Assembly (NCBI RefSeq): GCF_026547205.1
Contig: NZ_CP106877.1
Location: 2,506,771-2,570,770, forward strand
Reading direction: 5' to 3'
DNA: 64,000 nucleotides
From: Fervidibacillus halotolerans
GTDB lineage: Bacteria > Bacillota > Bacilli > Bacillales > Caldibacillaceae
The notes under the pieces were generated by a model. It had not been told where the DNA came from. It ran no database searches and worked only from the letters and a program-made list of their open reading frames with translations. The translations under genes were made by a program, and so were the position numbers. Positions 63,745 to 64,000 of this stretch are shown here, in pieces (within the stretch, counting starts at the first letter, position 1; every line of letters starts with the position of its first letter).

Positions 63745-64000
63745 TTATTTTAAATATGATAATGGATTTTGGAGAACACCGTTTTTATACACTTCAAAAT
63801 GTAAATGGGTACCTGTTGAATAACCGGTGGAACCCATGACACCAATTTTCCTTCCCTTTTCTACCGTTTGACCAACACTAACGCTTATGGAGGAAAGGTG
63901 GGCATATACCGTACGCATACCGTTGTTATGGTCAATCACGATTTTATTTCCATAACCACCGTCCCATCCTGCGAAAACTACTGTTCCGTTATCTGCAGCC
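63745..64000 (-). CDS. M23 (LytM-type) peptidase, C-terminal part (continues beyond window)
   Basis: The 84 visible residues include VVFAGWDGGYGNKIVIDHNN, AHLSSISVSVGQTVEKG and the zinc-binding HxH in GTHLHFEVYKNG, the end of a LytM/M23 endopeptidase domain. The N-terminal part and start lie outside the window. It is directly upstream of walR, and WalR is known to control such wall hydrolases. Confidence 0.88.
   Translation of the reverse strand, partial: AADNGTVVFAGWDGGYGNKIVIDHNNGMRTVYAHLSSISVSVGQTVEKGRKIGVMGSTGYSTGTHLHFEVYKNGVLQNPLSYLK

Noticed and set aside
1-64000. CRISPR arrays, tRNA or rRNA genes
   Set aside because: No regularly spaced direct repeats, no tRNA cloverleaf with a CCA-type end and no rRNA-like stretches were seen.

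Overview
This window reads as a chromosomal segment of a low-GC Gram-positive bacterium of the family Bacillaceae. Three things suggest this. Ribosome binding sites are strong AAGGAGG-type with frequent TTG and GTG starts. Recognisable Bacillus families are present (pdxK, yojF-bshB2, pheB/yszB, katA with a PerR box, a PyrR-type leader). A walRKHIJ-htrA-rlmH block lies at the right end, which in Bacillales sits close to oriC. The species cannot be named from sequence alone.

Layout. 0-9 kb: a truncated sugar-binding lipoprotein and an AraC regulator sharing a perfect cre site; pdxK; yojF-bshB2 (bacillithiol synthesis); an M42 aminopeptidase; a gate-domain membrane protein; an SCP2-domain protein; a DUF1648-type membrane protein with its GntR regulator and a palindromic operator. 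9-14 kb: the kbl-tdh threonine catabolism operon (minus strand), a LytTR regulator and a CoA-transferase. 14-24 kb: a CBS/CNNM membrane protein, a UspA protein, a five-gene peptide ABC transporter operon, a family 8 glycosyltransferase and pepT. 25-32 kb: PerR-box katA, a PyrR-regulated uracil permease, zupT, a candidate unassigned small RNA and an LtaS-like phosphoglycerol transferase.

The most interesting block is 32.9-39.2 kb. A cobalamin riboswitch precedes five co-directional genes. The first is a secreted protein with two transcobalamin beta-like (DUF4430) domains, an alpha/alpha-barrel region and a C-terminal LPNTA sortase signal. The second is a DUF4430 lipoprotein on a long charged linker. 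The last three are a complete ECF transporter: T component, fused double ATPase and S component. Together they read as a surface-to-cytoplasm vitamin B12 capture and import route built from modules resembling human intrinsic factor and transcobalamin.

39-47 kb: pheB, a divergent HPr kinase homologue away from its usual neighbours, an M23 peptidase with a bactofilin, a YitT-family fragment, and an OpuF-type osmolyte transporter whose permease and binding protein are fused. 47.3-52.5 kb is an accessory island. It holds a group II intron whose reverse transcriptase has an in-frame TAG, a remnant of the gene the intron may have interrupted, a frameshifted secreted-protein gene, an IS3 orfA remnant, an Abi_2/AbiF-type abortive infection gene with its own downstream small RNA (strong promoter, UUCG hairpin, terminator), and an IS-like remnant. 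52.5-64 kb returns to core genes: rlmH, a GNAT, an ECF sigma/anti-sigma pair, a DnaA-box cluster, a CxxH/CxxC protein, htrA, walJIHKR and a truncated LytM-type peptidase.

Three copies of a ~165 bp dispersed element lie between gene 3' ends (28.0, 32.0 and 54.0 kb). They share conserved blocks, and each can form its own base-paired outer stem.
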